Source: Halopseudomonas maritima
Lineage (GTDB): Bacteria > Pseudomonadota > Gammaproteobacteria > Pseudomonadales > Pseudomonadaceae
Reading direction: 5' to 3'
NCBI RefSeq assembly: GCF_021545785.1
Contig: NZ_CP079801.1
Coordinates: 1,922,001 to 1,986,000 of the forward strand
DNA: 64,000 nt
Part shown: positions 34,464 to 42,936 of the stretch, piece after piece
Position numbering within the stretch: position 1 is the stretch's first letter
Layout of the letters: each line of letters begins with the position of its first letter
The notes under the pieces: model-generated
Databases searched by the model: none
The model's input: the letters and a program-made list of their open reading frames with translations, nothing else
Told to the model about the DNA's origin: nothing
Translations under genes and position numbers: made by a program

Positions 34464-36638
34464 ATGGATATTTCCCACCTGCTTAATTCTCTCAACGAAG
34501 CCCAGCGCCAGGCGGTCAGCGCCTCGGTTGGTCAGCAACTGGTGCTGGCCGGGGCCGGCTCCGGTAAAACCCGCGTACTGGTACACCGTATCGCCTGGCT
34601 GGTGCAGGTCGAGCAGGCCTCGCCCTGGAGCATCCTGTCGGTCACCTTCACCAACAAGGCGGCCCATGAAATGCGTGGCCGCATCGAGCAGTTGCTCGGC
34701 ATATCGCCGCAGGGCATGTGGGTTGGCACCTTCCACGGCCTGGCGCACCGTCTGTTGCGCGCGCACTGGCGCGAGGCCGGGCTGGTTGAGCAGTTTCAGA
34801 TCCTCGACAGCGACGACCAGCAGCGGCTGGTCAAGCGGGTTATCCGTGAGCTGGGGCTGGACGACAACCAATGGGCGCCGCGGCAGGCCCAGTGGTGGAT
34901 CAACTCGCAGAAGGATGAAGGCCTGCGTCCGCAGCACATCCAGCCAGCGGGTGACCTGTACATGACTACCATGGTGCGGATTTATGAGGCCTACGAGCAG
35001 GCCTGCAACCGCGCTGGTGCGGTCGATTTTGCCGAGTTGCTGCTGCGTTCGCTTGAGCTGTGGCGCGACAACCCGGCGCTGCGTGAACAGTACCGAGCGC
35101 GCTTCAAGCATATTCTGGTCGACGAGTTTCAGGACACCAACGCGGTGCAGTACGCCTGGCTGCGCCACCTGGCGGGCAACACGCCCAGCCTGATGGTGGT
35201 GGGCGACGATGATCAGTCCATCTACGGCTGGCGCGGCGCGCGCATCGAGAACATCCAGCAGTTCCAGACCGATTATCCGAATGCCGAGATGATCCGCCTG
35301 GAGCAGAACTACCGCTCTACCGCGACCATCCTCAAGGCGGCCAACGCGCTGATCGGCAACAACGCCGGACGCCTGGGCAAGGAGCTGTGGACCGACGGCA
35401 ACGAAGGCGAGCCGATTGCTCTGTACGCCGGCTTCAACGAGCAGGACGAGGCGCGCTTTATTGTCGAGCGTATCGAGCAGGGTATTCGCGACGGCCTGAG
35501 CCGCAGCGAGATTGCCATTCTGTATCGCTCCAACGCCCAGTCGCGGGTGCTCGAAGAGGCGCTGCTGCGCAGTGGCATCCCCTACCGCATCTACGGCGGA
35601 CAGCGCTTTTTCGAACGGGCAGAAATCAAGAACGCCATGGCCTATCTGCGCCTGATGGGCAGCCGCGGCGATGACGGTGCGCTGGAGCGCATCATCAACC
35701 TGCCCACCCGCGGTATTGGCGACAAGACCGTCGAGCTGCTGCGCCAGCAGGCGCGTGAGCAGGATGTCTCGATGTGGCAGGCGGCCTGCGACCTGCTCGA
35801 CAACAAGGGCTTGCCGGGCCGCGCCGCCAATGCGGTGCAGGGCTTTATGGTGCTGATCGAGGAGATGGCGGAGCGCGCCGAGGGGGTGCCGCTCTACAGC
35901 CAGGTGCAGATCGCCATCGAACACAGCGGCCTGCTGCGCTTTCACGAGCAGGAGAAGGGCGACAAGGGCCAGGCCCGGGTAGAAAACCTGGAAGAACTGG
36001 TGTCTGCCGCGCGCGGCTTTGAAAACGACATGGCCGATGCCGAAGACGAAGGCGACGTACTGCTGGCCTTCCTCGCGCACGCCTCGCTGGAAGCCGGTGA
36101 AACCCAGGCCGACCGTTTTGAAGACAGCGTGCAGCTGATGACCCTGCACAGCGCCAAGGGTCTGGAGTTTCCACTGGTGTTCATGGCGGGCGTTGAAGAA
36201 GGGCTGTTCCCGCACAAGATGAGTCTGGAAGACCCGGGTCGTCTGGAGGAAGAGCGCCGTCTGGCTTACGTCGGCATCACCCGGGCAATGCAGCAACTGG
36301 TCATCACCTGGGCAGAAACCCGCCGCCTCTACGGCAGCGAAACCTTCAACAAGGTCTCGCGTTTTGTCCGCGAGGTGCCGGGCGAGCTGATTCAGGAAGT
36401 CCGGCTGGGCAGTCAGGTTACCCGCCCGTTTGGTCCGGCCAAGGGCGGCCTGTTTGCCAGCGAGGCCACCGAAAACACCGGCTTCGCCCTCGGCCAGCGC
36501 GTGGAGCACGCCCTGTTTGGCGAGGGTGTGGTACTCAACTACGAAGGCCAGGGTGCGCAGGCGCGCATTCAGGTCAACTTTGACGACGAAGGCAGCAAGT
36601 GGCTGATGGTGGCGTATGCCAAGCTGCAGGCGCTGTAG
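34464..36638 (+). CDS. uvrD: DNA helicase II UvrD
   Basis: A 724-residue SF1A helicase matching UvrD over its length. Walker A AGAGSGKT is at 29-36, VTFTNKAAHEMRGRI is motif Ia, ILVDEFQDTNAVQYAWL is motif II, VGDDDQSIYGWRGA is motif III, and TLHSAKGLEFPLVF and YVGITRAMQQLVITWAETR are motifs V and VI. The C-terminal Tudor-like part (FALGQRVEHALFGEGVVLNYEG) binds RNA polymerase in relatives. It unwinds DNA 3' to 5' in nucleotide excision and mismatch repair. A very long open frame lies antisense to it and is a shadow of its codon bias. A heptamer-repeat element follows the stop. Confidence 0.95.
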   Translation: MDISHLLNSLNEAQRQAVSASVGQQLVLAGAGSGKTRVLVHRIAWLVQVEQASPWSILSVTFTNKAAHEMRGRIEQLLGISPQGMWVGTFHGLAHRLLRAHWREAGLVEQFQILDSDDQQRLVKRVIRELGLDDNQWAPRQAQWWINSQKDEGLRPQHIQPAGDLYMTTMVRIYEAYEQACNRAGAVDFAELLLRSLELWRDNPALREQYRARFKHILVDEFQDTNAVQYAWLRHLAGNTPSLMVVGDDDQSIYGWRGARIENIQQFQTDYPNAEMIRLEQNYRSTATILKAANALIGNNAGRLGKELWTDGNEGEPIALYAGFNEQDEARFIVERIEQGIRDGLSRSEIAILYRSNAQSRVLEEALLRSGIPYRIYGGQRFFERAEIKNAMAYLRLMGSRGDDGALERIINLPTRGIGDKTVELLRQQAREQDVSMWQAACDLLDNKGLPGRAANAVQGFMVLIEEMAERAEGVPLYSQVQIAIEHSGLLRFHEQEKGDKGQARVENLEELVSAARGFENDMADAEDEGDVLLAFLAHASLEAGETQADRFEDSVQLMTLHSAKGLEFPLVFMAGVEEGLFPHKMSLEDPGRLEEERRLAYVGITRAMQQLVITWAETRRLYGSETFNKVSRFVREVPGELIQEVRLGSQVTRPFGPAKGGLFASEATENTGFALGQRVEHALFGEGVVLNYEGQGAQARIQVNFDDEGSKWLMVAYAKLQAL

Positions 36639-36649
36639 CGCCAGCAGCG

Positions 36650-36773
36650 GCTGGAAGCTGGAGGCTGAAAGCTGAAAGCAGTACGCCGCCGGCTTGACCG
36701 CCAGGGCCTGACCCAGCACATCATTGGCTTCTAGCTTCTAGCTTCTAGCTTCTAGCTTCTAGCTTCTAGCTTC
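36650..36773. repeat. Heptamer-repeat inverted element between uvrD and the TRAP gene
   Basis: Left arm 36650-36679: four heptamers GCTGGAA, GCTGGAG, GCTGAAA, GCTGAAA, plus GC. Right arm 36727-36773: six exact copies of GCTTCTA plus GCTTC. The right-arm unit read on the other strand is TAGAAGC, the same heptamer family, so the arms form a long imperfect inverted repeat around 47 bp. It lies 11 bp after the uvrD stop and 24 bp before the next gene. Similar AAGCT-heptamer clusters occur in pseudomonad gaps; origin and role are unknown to me. Confidence 0.8.
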
Positions 36774-36797
36774 CGACCTGACGAGAGACAAGAGCAA

Positions 36798-37898
36798 ATG
36801 GATAGACGTAACTTACTGGCCGCCGCTGGCCTTGGTCTTGGGGCGGTGGCGTTGGCTGGGTGCAAGGACGACAGCGCGCCGGCGGGCGAGGCGAGCGGGG
36901 CGCCGGAGCAGCGCTTTCGCTGGAAAATGGTCACCTCCTGGCCGGAGAACTTCCCTGGTCTCGGTACTACCGCGCAGCGCTTTGCTGACACCGTAGCGCG
37001 TCTATCCAATGGTCGCTTGAGCATTCAGGTGTTTGCCGCCGGTGCACTGGTGCCGGCGCTGGAAGTCTTTGATGCGGTCTCCAGCGGTACCGCCGAGCTG
37101 GGCCACAGCGCGGCCTACTACTGGAAGGGCAAGAGCGCAGCAGCGCCGTTCTTTACCGCTGTCCCCTTTGGCATGAACGCGCAGGAAATGAACGCCTGGC
37201 TGTACGAAGGCGGTGGGCTGGAGTTGTGGCAGAAAGCCTATGAGCCGCTGGGTGTGGTGCCCTTGCCCTGCGGCAACACCGGTGTGCAGATGGCCGGTTG
37301 GTTCAACAAGGAAATCAACAGCCTGGATGATCTGCAAGGCCTGAAAATCCGCATGCCCGGTTTTGGCGGCGAGGTGCTGGCGCGCGCCGGTGCTACCACC
37401 GTCAACCTGCCCGGTAGCGATATCTTTACCTCGCTGCAGACCGGCGTGATCGATGCCAGCGACTGGGTCAGCCCCTATAACGATCTCGCCTTCGGCCTGT
37501 ATCAGGCGGCCAAGTACTACTACTACCCCGGCTGGCAGGAGCCCTGCGCGGTGCTGGAGCTGACGATCAACAAGCAGAAGCTGGCCGAGCTGCCGGATGA
37601 CCTGCGCGCCATCGTCATCGAGGCCGCCCGTTCAACCAACCAGGCCATGCTGGACGAATATGGCCGCCGCAATGCCGAGGCCCTGCACACGCTGGTCAAT
37701 GAGCACGGCGTACAACTGCGTCGCCTGCCTGACTCGGTGCTCGACCGCCTGCGCGACATCAGCGGCGATGTGTTGGAAGAAACTGCTGCCATGGACCCGC
37801 TCAACCGTGAGGTCTGGGACTCGATGCAGGCCTTCCGCGAGCGCATTCAGGCGTGGCACGCGCTGGGCGAGAAGGCGATGTACGATTTGCGCAGTTGA
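36798..37898 (+). CDS. TRAP transporter substrate-binding protein (COG4663/TakP type)
   Basis: A 366-residue binding protein. The N-terminus MDRRNLLAAAGLGLGAVALAGC combines a twin-arginine motif with a lipobox (LAGC), so it is probably a Tat-exported lipoprotein. The fold shows WPENFPGLGTTAQRFADTV, GTAELGHSAAYYWKGKSAA, and GNTGVQMAGWFNKEINSLDD with the Arg clamp region LKIRMPGFGGEVL. SLQTGVIDASDWVSPYNDLA is typical of the 2-oxoacid-binding TakP or mannitol/chloroaromatic group. It would deliver a carboxylate to a DctQM pair. None is adjacent, but a matching pair lies at 47874-49825 on the other strand. Confidence 0.85.
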   Translation: MDRRNLLAAAGLGLGAVALAGCKDDSAPAGEASGAPEQRFRWKMVTSWPENFPGLGTTAQRFADTVARLSNGRLSIQVFAAGALVPALEVFDAVSSGTAELGHSAAYYWKGKSAAAPFFTAVPFGMNAQEMNAWLYEGGGLELWQKAYEPLGVVPLPCGNTGVQMAGWFNKEINSLDDLQGLKIRMPGFGGEVLARAGATTVNLPGSDIFTSLQTGVIDASDWVSPYNDLAFGLYQAAKYYYYPGWQEPCAVLELTINKQKLAELPDDLRAIVIEAARSTNQAMLDEYGRRNAEALHTLVNEHGVQLRRLPDSVLDRLRDISGDVLEETAAMDPLNREVWDSMQAFRERIQAWHALGEKAMYDLRS

Positions 37899-38050
37899 TG
37901 TAACTGCACATGTATGGACAGGCTTTTACAGTGCGCATCGCTTTAGACTAGGCGGGTGCCGATTGATCACGGATGCCTTAGCGAGCGAAACGTGTCGGCG
38001 CTTCCCTAGACCCCGATGAACGGGGCACGCCTGAATAGTAGGAGAAAAGC

Positions 38051-38581
38051 ATGTCCGTAAAAGATAGCGCCGCGCGGTACGGCGTGGTGAGCCGTGTGCT
38101 GCATTGGGGGATGGCGCTGTTGCTGCTCTGGCAGTTTCTCAGCGCTGGCGCGCGCCTGTTGCTGGAAGATACCCCGATTGAGGCGTTTTTCTGGTCGACT
38201 CACAAGCCGCTTGGCTTTCTGTTGTTTGCGTTGATCTGGCTGCGTCTTGTTTGGGCGCTGGCGAACCGGCAGCGTCGGCCTGCGTCGGTTGGCCTGCCCG
38301 CCACCCTTGGGCACCTTGGGCTGTATGCCTTGCTGATTGCGGTGCCCGGTCTGGCACTGCTGCGTCAGTACGGCTCAGGCCGCGCGTTTGAGCCCTTTGG
38401 TCTGCCGCTGATGGCGGGCTTTGACGGCAAGACCGAGTGGATGATCAGTCTGGGCAACGCCTTGCACAGCTGGCTCGGCTGGACGCTGTTGGCGCTGATT
38501 GTCGGGCATGCGTTTATGGCGCTGCTGCATCGCCACAGCGCTGGCCACACCGATGTGCTGCCGCGTATGTGGAGCAAATAG
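38051..38581 (+). CDS. Cytochrome b561 family protein
   Basis: A 176-residue inner-membrane protein of the bacterial b561 (CybB) type with four helices. The expected haem-ligand His residues are in RVLHWGMALLLLW, FWSTHKPLGFLL, LGNALHSWLGWTLL and IVGHAFMALLHRH. Such proteins pass electrons from quinol, and some act as superoxide:quinone oxidoreductases. GTAGGAGAAAAGC precedes the ATG. It lies 152 bp after the TRAP binding protein gene with no evident link. Confidence 0.88.
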   Translation: MSVKDSAARYGVVSRVLHWGMALLLLWQFLSAGARLLLEDTPIEAFFWSTHKPLGFLLFALIWLRLVWALANRQRRPASVGLPATLGHLGLYALLIAVPGLALLRQYGSGRAFEPFGLPLMAGFDGKTEWMISLGNALHSWLGWTLLALIVGHAFMALLHRHSAGHTDVLPRMWSK

Positions 38582-38860
38582 GTCTGCCCGCCGTGCCCGC
38601 GCTGACGTCGGCTCCCTTCAGATAGGCCGACAACACTGCGGATCAGCCGCCAGTGAAGGGCGAGCCACGACTTAGGCAGTCGAGTGTCTGCCTGTGGCAA
38701 TCGTCGTTTTCGCCGATGATCGCAGCTGAAGTATTTATTTTGACCATACCTGGCAATAGTGGGTAAGGTGATTGGTATTTCCAAAAAATCACCTGTCCCA
38801 CTGGCGCAGTCCTTGCAGTTCGGCGTCAGACAGTGCGTGACGACAGCGAGGCATAACAAG

Positions 38861-39574
38861 ATGCTAGACAAGACGCATCCCGGGTTCAGTGACTGGTGGG
38901 GCCGTCAGGGCGACTGGGTAGAACAGCCCAATGAGCGTCGCGAGGGCAACAGCGGCGTGCAGCGGCTGACCGATCAAGACTTAACCCTGTATCTCAAACG
39001 CCAGACCGGCCACCTCAGCCGCTCGGTGCGTTATCCCCTGGGGCGCCCCACTGTGGTGCGTGAAGCCTGGGCTTTGGAGGCTTATCGCGCCGCCGGCGTG
39101 CGAGTGCCGCAGATGCGCTTTGCGGGCGCGCGCAAGTACCAGGGCCAGTGGCAGGGGCTGCTGGTGACCGAAGAGCTGCGCGACTTCATCAGCCTTGATG
39201 ACTGGTATGCCGGTGGTGCCAGAGCGCAGCATGGTGACGCCGTGCACCGCCACATGTTGCGTGAGCTGGCCAACTGCTTGAGCCTGGCGCATCACGCCGG
39301 ACTGCAGCACGGCTGCCTGTACTCCAAACATATTTTCATCCGGGTACGCAGTCGGGGAGTGGAAATAGCGCTGCTCGACCTGGAAAAAAGTCGCCGCCGC
39401 TGGCGCCGCAGCGCTGCCGTGCGCCACGACCTGAAGCAGCTTTACCGACACCGTGGACCGATGCCCGAGGCGGACTGGTTCCAGTTGCTGGAGGATTATC
39501 GTCAGGTCGCTGAGATCGCGCCCAGCGAACGTCTGCTGGGCCGCAGAACGCCGGTCCGGCGGCGTCGGGCCTAG
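38861..39574 (+). CDS. inaA: InaA-type lipopolysaccharide kinase family protein
   Basis: A 237-residue kinase-like protein from ATG 38861, which has GAGG upstream. An in-frame ATG at 38759 would add 34 residues foreign to the family. Features of the Kdo/WaaP/InaA kinase fold are EGNSGVQRL (glycine loop), LYLKRQTGHL with the probable nucleotide Lys, EAYRAAGVRVPQMRF, GLQHGCLYSKHIFI (catalytic loop variant) and ALLDLEKSRR (metal-binding Asp). Relatives phosphorylate core LPS sugars; InaA is acid- and stress-linked. In other pseudomonads inaA lies next to colRS; here colRS is 5.5 kb away on the same strand. Confidence 0.82.
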   Translation: MLDKTHPGFSDWWGRQGDWVEQPNERREGNSGVQRLTDQDLTLYLKRQTGHLSRSVRYPLGRPTVVREAWALEAYRAAGVRVPQMRFAGARKYQGQWQGLLVTEELRDFISLDDWYAGGARAQHGDAVHRHMLRELANCLSLAHHAGLQHGCLYSKHIFIRVRSRGVEIALLDLEKSRRRWRRSAAVRHDLKQLYRHRGPMPEADWFQLLEDYRQVAEIAPSERLLGRRTPVRRRRA

Positions 39575-39588
39575 GCGATGCCCCAAGC

Positions 39589-40056
39589 GTGAGTGACCTG
39601 CGCATTGGCCTGGCCACCCCGAGCGACGCTGAGCGGGTGGGGCGGCTGTTTGATCTGTACCGTCAGTTCTACGAGCAAGCCGCCGATCTGCCCGGCGCAA
39701 TTGCCTACCTGCACGCCCGCCTGCAGAACGGCGAGTCGGTGGTGCTTATGGCAGAGACCGCCGAGGGTGAGCTGGCGGGCTTCTGCCAGCTGTACCCGAC
39801 CTTCTGTTCGGTGGATATGGCCCCTATTTGCGTACTGTACGATCTGTTTGTTGCCGCTGACTTCCGTCGTCAGGGCATTGCCGAACAGTTGCTGACGGGG
39901 GCCGGGCAGCAGGCCAAGGCCCGTGGCGCGGTGCGTATGGAGCTGGCGACGGCGCTCACCAATACCTCGGCACAACGGCTTTATGAGTCGACCGGTTGGG
40001 TTCGCGACGACGCCTTTTTTCATTACGCCAAAACACTGTCAGTGCCGGTGAGCTGA
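39589..40056 (+). CDS. GNAT family N-acetyltransferase
   Basis: A 155-residue acetyltransferase with the GNAT fold: IGLATPSDAERVGRLFDLYR at the start, VLYDLFVAADFRRQGIAEQLL (motif A, acetyl-CoA pyrophosphate loop RRQGIA) and NTSAQRLYESTGWVRDDAFFHYAK at the end. The acceptor substrate is unknown. It starts at a GTG 14 bp after inaA and may share its transcript. A very strong terminator follows. Confidence 0.85.
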   Translation: MSDLRIGLATPSDAERVGRLFDLYRQFYEQAADLPGAIAYLHARLQNGESVVLMAETAEGELAGFCQLYPTFCSVDMAPICVLYDLFVAADFRRQGIAEQLLTGAGQQAKARGAVRMELATALTNTSAQRLYESTGWVRDDAFFHYAKTLSVPVS

Positions 40057-40063
40057 CCTGCGC

Positions 40064-40099
40064 CAAGGCGGCACCCGGCTTGTGTCGGGTGCCGCCTTG
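40064..40099. terminator. Strong bidirectional terminator hairpin
   Basis: Perfect 14-bp arms CAAGGCGGCACCCG and CGGGTGCCGCCTTG with an 8-base loop, between the convergent acetyltransferase and leuA genes. TCTTTG follows on the plus strand. Confidence 0.85.
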
Positions 40100-40106
40100 T
40101 CTTTGC

Positions 40107-41774
40107 TCAATCTGCTGCGCCGGTGAACCGGGCGGCGGCACTCAGCACCGCCAACACCGAGGCCGTCGCCATATTCGGGTGCCGACCGACGCCAAAGCGC
40201 GAGCCGGGCACGCCGGGCATGACGGCTTCAACCATCGCGACTGCCGTAGCATCTGACCCTGCTCCCAGGCTGCGCTCTTCAAAGCTGTCGATACGCATCG
40301 GCAGCTCCAGGGCTGCGACGGTGGCGGCTATCGGGCCGTTGCCCGAGCCTTGGATGGTTCTGACGGCGCCGTTGCCGTCGGCCAGCTCCAGTGTGATGCC
40401 TTGACCGTCCGGGTGCTCGAACAGCCGGTGACTGCGGTAGATGAAGCTCGACTGCGCCTGCGTTGGTGCGAGATAGGTCTGTTCGAAAATCGCCCAGATC
40501 TGCTCGCTGCTCAGCTCCGTCTCACTGGCGTCGGCCAGCGCCTGAACGATGGCGCTGAACTCGATCTGCATGCGGCGTGGCAGGCTGATGCCGTTGTCGC
40601 GTTGCAACAGAAAGGCAATGCCGCCTTTGCCCGACTGGCTGTTGACGCGCACGATGCTGTCGTAGGTGCGGCCGATGTCCTGCGGATCAATCGGCAGGTA
40701 CGGCACGCGCCACATCGCGCCGGCCTGTTGCGCAGCAAAACCCTTGGCGATGGCATCCTGGTGTGAACCGGAGAACGCGGTGAAGACCAGATCACCGACG
40801 TAGGGGTGGCGCGGATGAATCGGTAGCGCAGTGCACGCTTCGGCCACGCGCGCCACGGCGGCGATGTCGGAGAAATCCAGCCCGGGCGCGATGCCCTGGG
40901 TGTAGAGGTTCAGCGCCAGTGTCACCAGGTCGACATTGCCGCTGCGCTCCCCATTACCAAACAGACACCCCTCGACCCGTTGCGCACCTGCAAGGATGGC
41001 CTGTTCTGCGCAGGCTACGCCGGTGCCCCGGTCGTTGTGGGGGTGCACCGAGAGGGTGATGTGCTCGCGTCGCGCCAGGCGCGGGTCCATCCATTCGATC
41101 TGATCGGCAAACACGTTGGGGGTCGACACCTCCACGGTGGTCGGCAAGTTGATGATCATCCGGCGCTGCGGGCCGGCATCCCAGGTACGGATGGCGGCGT
41201 TGCAGACCGCCAGTGACACTTCCAGCTCAGCCATACAGAAGGTTTCCGGCGAGTATTGCAGCACCCACTCGGTTTCCGGGTGCGCGGCCGTCAGCCGTTT
41301 GAACAAGGCAACATGGTGCTCAACCATCTCGATGATCTGCGGCACGCTCATGCCAAAGACAAGTTCACGCCAGGCGGGCGCCACCGCGTTGTAGAGGTGC
41401 ACGATGACCCGCCGGGCGCCTGCGACGGCGCGCACCGTTTCGCTGATCAGGTCTTCGCGCAGCTGGGTCATGACCATCGGGGTGACATCGGCGGGAATCT
41501 GCTGCTCGTCGATGAGCTGGCGCACGATGTCGAAATCTGTCCGCGAGGCGGCCGGAAAGCCGACCTCGATTTCCTTGAAGCCGATACGTACCAGTTCATG
41601 AAACAGGCGCAGTTTGCGCTCAGGGTTCATCGGTTCAAACAGCGCCTGGTTACCGTCACGCAGGTCGGTAGACAACCAGATTGGCGCATGGGTCATGGTG
41701 CGCGAGGGCCATTGACGGTCAGGCAGAGCGACGGGGGTGGCCGCGCGGTACTTCTGGGACGGATCAGGCAACAT
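40107..41774 (-). CDS. leuA: 2-isopropylmalate synthase
   Basis: A 555-residue enzyme of the LeuA type II branch. It begins MLPDPSQKYRAATPVALPDR; the catalytic TIM barrel has STDLRDGNQALFEPM (metal-binding Asp), FKEIEVGFPAASRTDFD and LSVHPHNDRGTGVACAEQ (metal His pair). HPRHPYVGDLVFTAFSGSHQ and RVNSQSGKGGIAFLLQR lie in the linker. The C-terminal regulatory domain that binds leucine is present and ends near LSAAARFTGAAD. It joins acetyl-CoA to 2-oxoisovalerate, the first step to leucine. ATG 41774 has TGGAG 7 bp upstream. A leader peptide and hairpin precede it, suggesting attenuation. Confidence 0.92.
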   Translation of the reverse strand: MLPDPSQKYRAATPVALPDRQWPSRTMTHAPIWLSTDLRDGNQALFEPMNPERKLRLFHELVRIGFKEIEVGFPAASRTDFDIVRQLIDEQQIPADVTPMVMTQLREDLISETVRAVAGARRVIVHLYNAVAPAWRELVFGMSVPQIIEMVEHHVALFKRLTAAHPETEWVLQYSPETFCMAELEVSLAVCNAAIRTWDAGPQRRMIINLPTTVEVSTPNVFADQIEWMDPRLARREHITLSVHPHNDRGTGVACAEQAILAGAQRVEGCLFGNGERSGNVDLVTLALNLYTQGIAPGLDFSDIAAVARVAEACTALPIHPRHPYVGDLVFTAFSGSHQDAIAKGFAAQQAGAMWRVPYLPIDPQDIGRTYDSIVRVNSQSGKGGIAFLLQRDNGISLPRRMQIEFSAIVQALADASETELSSEQIWAIFEQTYLAPTQAQSSFIYRSHRLFEHPDGQGITLELADGNGAVRTIQGSGNGPIAATVAALELPMRIDSFEERSLGAGSDATAVAMVEAVMPGVPGSRFGVGRHPNMATASVLAVLSAAARFTGAAD

Positions 41775-41801
41775 GGGAAACACTCCAGAGAAATCGTTTG
41801 C

Positions 41802-41859
41802 TCCTGACTCCCCTGGCTTGGCTGCAGCTGACGTCGGTCGGGGTCAGGGGGAGTCAGGA
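41802..41859 (-). promoter_or_regulatory. Attenuator-like hairpin before leuA
   Basis: Arms 41845-41859 and 41802-41815 pair over 14 bp (TCCTGACTCCCCTG and its complement) with one extra G bulged. A 12-bp segment inside the leader gene (41888-41899) is perfectly complementary to 41834-41845, which overlaps the start of the hairpin arm, so two exclusive folds are possible. There is no clean U-tract after the hairpin, so it may end transcription weakly or mask the leuA start region instead. Confidence 0.6.
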
Positions 41860-41942
41860 TGGGTCGTGGCGCACATGAACGCGCGCCGACCCCGACCGAA
41901 AATCAGCGCTAGTAGCCGTTGCGAGAGACCGATTGCAGACAT
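41844..41942 (-). CDS. Probable leucine leader peptide (leuL-like)
   Basis: A 32-residue reading frame, MSAIGLSQRLLALIFGRGRR at its start, lying 70 bp before leuA. Four Leu codons fall within eight positions (CTC, CTA, CTA, CTG). The two adjacent CTA codons are rare in this GC-rich genome, as expected of control codons where a ribosome short of charged tRNA-Leu would stall. The stop codon is at the edge of the first arm of the hairpin. The ribosome site is weak. The assignment rests on position, Leu-codon clustering and the alternative RNA folds. Confidence 0.65.
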   Translation of the reverse strand: MSAIGLSQRLLALIFGRGRRAFMCATTHPDSP

Positions 41943-42049
41943 GCGTGAACAGACCCGGTAGTGAGAGGTGCGGTTGATGGTAGGCTTGCGGGGTGTGTCT
42001 ATCTACATAAAAACAGACAAATTGTTTATCTATATGGACAGCGTGCGAG

Positions 42050-42835
42050 ATGGGCTTTCTCTCTCCTGAACAGGGCGGTCATGCGTTGGACCCGAACCCG
42101 GACGGCCTGCCGGTATCTGGTGTGGCGGTTCATTATTCGGCCGGTCATGTGGTGCCTGAGCACCAGCATCGGCAGGGGCATCTGATCTACGCCGACCGTG
42201 GCCTGTTGCGGGTGGAAGCGCAAAGCGGGCAGTGGCTGGTGCCCCCCACGGCGGCCGTCTGGCTGCGCGCCGGGGTACCGCATCGGCTGGTGGTGCCCGT
42301 TGCGCTGCAGGCGCACGGTCTGTTTGTGCGCGAGGACGTATGTGCGCGCCTGCCGGCGGTCGATTGCGTGGTGCACGTTTCGGGCTTGCTGCGCGAGCTG
42401 ATCATGGCACTGAGCCAAAGCGACGCCCCTGCTGGTGCCCGGCGCAGGGCGCTGCTCGGCGAGCTGCTGGTCGAGGAGCTGCACGCTCAACCAGTGCTGC
42501 CGCTGCATTTGCCGTGGCCGGCTGGCGGCGCACTGCAGCAGGTGTGTCAGGCACTGGTGGACGACCCGGCTGATAGCGCCACGGCTGCCGAGTGGGCGAG
42601 CAGACTGGCCATCGGCGACAAGACATTCCATCGGCGCTTTTTGCAGGCGACCGGCATGACCTTTGGCAGGTGGCGGCAGCAGCTGCGGTTGATGTCGTCG
42701 CTGACGCTGTTGCTGCAGGGGTTGCCGATCACTCAGGTTGCGCTCGCCAGCGGCTATGACAGCCATAGCGCCTACAGTACGGCCTTCCGTAAACAGTTCG
42801 GGCAACCGCCTTCGGCCTTCGTTGCGAACCGCTAG
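42050..42835 (+). CDS. AraC-family regulator with N-terminal cupin
   Basis: A 261-residue regulator. The N-terminal cupin (about 20-95) contains GHVVPEHQHRQGHLIYADRG and PPTAAVWLRAGVPHRLVV. The C-terminal double helix-turn-helix (about 165-260) contains LAIGDKTFHRRFLQATGMTF and ITQVALASGYDSHSAYSTAFRKQFG, the AraC signature. Its arrangement is like NimR or other repressors that sense a small hydrophobic molecule. It is divergent from the leuA leader, but nothing ties it to leucine. The target may be itself or a neighbour. Confidence 0.88.
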   Translation: MGFLSPEQGGHALDPNPDGLPVSGVAVHYSAGHVVPEHQHRQGHLIYADRGLLRVEAQSGQWLVPPTAAVWLRAGVPHRLVVPVALQAHGLFVREDVCARLPAVDCVVHVSGLLRELIMALSQSDAPAGARRRALLGELLVEELHAQPVLPLHLPWPAGGALQQVCQALVDDPADSATAAEWASRLAIGDKTFHRRFLQATGMTFGRWRQQLRLMSSLTLLLQGLPITQVALASGYDSHSAYSTAFRKQFGQPPSAFVANR

Positions 42836-42936
42836 ACGTTGCGCTGCAATGACCTGGTTTGCCTGGCAGCGGGCGCACACGCCGCAGGCCAAGCCTGATA
42901 TGCTCGCGGGATTCTCATCTGCCCAAAGGACTGACC

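Noticed and set aside
34305..36719. An 804-codon open frame antisense to uvrD
   Set aside because: It mirrors the codon bias of uvrD, shows no family motif, and runs through the heptamer repeats and the gap; a high-GC shadow.
36727..36773. Regular repeats considered as a CRISPR array
   Set aside because: The unit is 7 bp in uninterrupted tandem with no spacers and no cas genes nearby.
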